Source: Gorillibacterium sp. (GTDB taxonomy: Bacteria > Bacillota > Bacilli > Paenibacillales > NBRC-103111). Taken from it: a DNA stretch of 5,924 nucleotides. The notes beneath the pieces were generated by a model. That model did not search any database and had not been told where the DNA came from. It worked only from the letters and a program-made list of their open reading frames with translations. Below, piece by piece: positions 5,818 through 5,924 of the stretch. The position numbers were made by a program, and so were the translations under genes. Where the stretch lies: assembly GCA_023511325.1 (NCBI GenBank), contig JAIMBU010000213.1:1-5924 (forward strand), written 5' to 3'. How positions within the stretch are numbered: the first letter of the stretch is position 1; the number at the start of each line of letters is the position of its first letter.

Positions 5818-5869
5818 AATAAAAGACAAAAAGGTTGTCAGGTAACTGACAACCTTTTTGTCTTTTATT
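5818..5869. terminator. Bidirectional intrinsic terminator between convergent genes
   Basis: A perfect 24-bp stem (5818-5841 with 5846-5869) closed by the 4-nt loop GTAA. The outer stem is A-rich on the left and T-rich on the right, so each strand ends the hairpin in a U-rich run. It serves ppaC (plus) and the gene ending at 5873 (minus). Confidence 0.92.
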
Positions 5870-5872
5870 TAT

Positions 5873-5924
5873 CTATTTGAGCTTTGCCTTGATTTTTTCA
5901 AACGTATCCAGTACTGTGCCGCCA
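5873..5924 (-). CDS. C-terminal end of an unidentified gene (partial)
   Basis: The minus strand reads GGTVLDTFEKIKAKLK then TAG (5873-5875), open to the window edge. The placement of its stop immediately beside the bidirectional terminator supports a real convergent gene. The 16 residues (lysine-rich, probably helical) are too few to name a family. Confidence 0.5.
   Translation of the reverse strand, partial: GGTVLDTFEKIKAKLK

Overview
The window looks like chromosomal DNA of a spore-forming Gram-positive bacterium of the order Bacillales, most likely Paenibacillus or a close relative. The evidence is the family II (DHH) pyrophosphatase whose key residues carry the Bacillus subtilis PpaC numbering, strong AAGGAG-type ribosome binding sites, long intrinsic terminators, and a HxEG-repeat/peptidase G2 protein of a kind common in Bacillus, Paenibacillus and their phages. 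The genus is an inference.

Layout, left to right. Positions 1-214 hold no supported gene. A minus-strand block follows: a CubicO/beta-lactamase-fold serine hydrolase (215-1657) lies 67 nt downstream of a YcaQ/AlkX-type winged-helix DNA glycosylase (1725-2924), so the two may share a transcript. Upstream of the glycosylase lie a possible 13-codon leader ORF (2927-2968) and, at 3053-3066, a good match to the Gram-positive LexA (SOS) operator. A terminator (3098-3129) separates this block from a 480-residue minus-strand protein (3155-4597) made of sixteen 14-residue HxEG repeats and a C-terminal peptidase G2 (autoprocessing/intramolecular chaperone) domain. A 225-bp divergent promoter region leads to the plus-strand gene ppaC, manganese-dependent inorganic pyrophosphatase (4823-5758). 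A 24-bp perfect-stem terminator (5818-5869) lies between ppaC and the last 16 codons of a convergent minus-strand gene that runs off the right edge.

The genes do not form one pathway. ppaC is housekeeping. The G2 repeat protein is a stand-alone unit with its own promoter and terminator and no phage genes within the window. The most interesting regulatory hypothesis is that the glycosylase, and possibly the hydrolase behind it, belongs to the SOS regulon. The most interesting protein is the repeat-array G2 protein. I did not find clear evidence of a wholly new multi-gene system.
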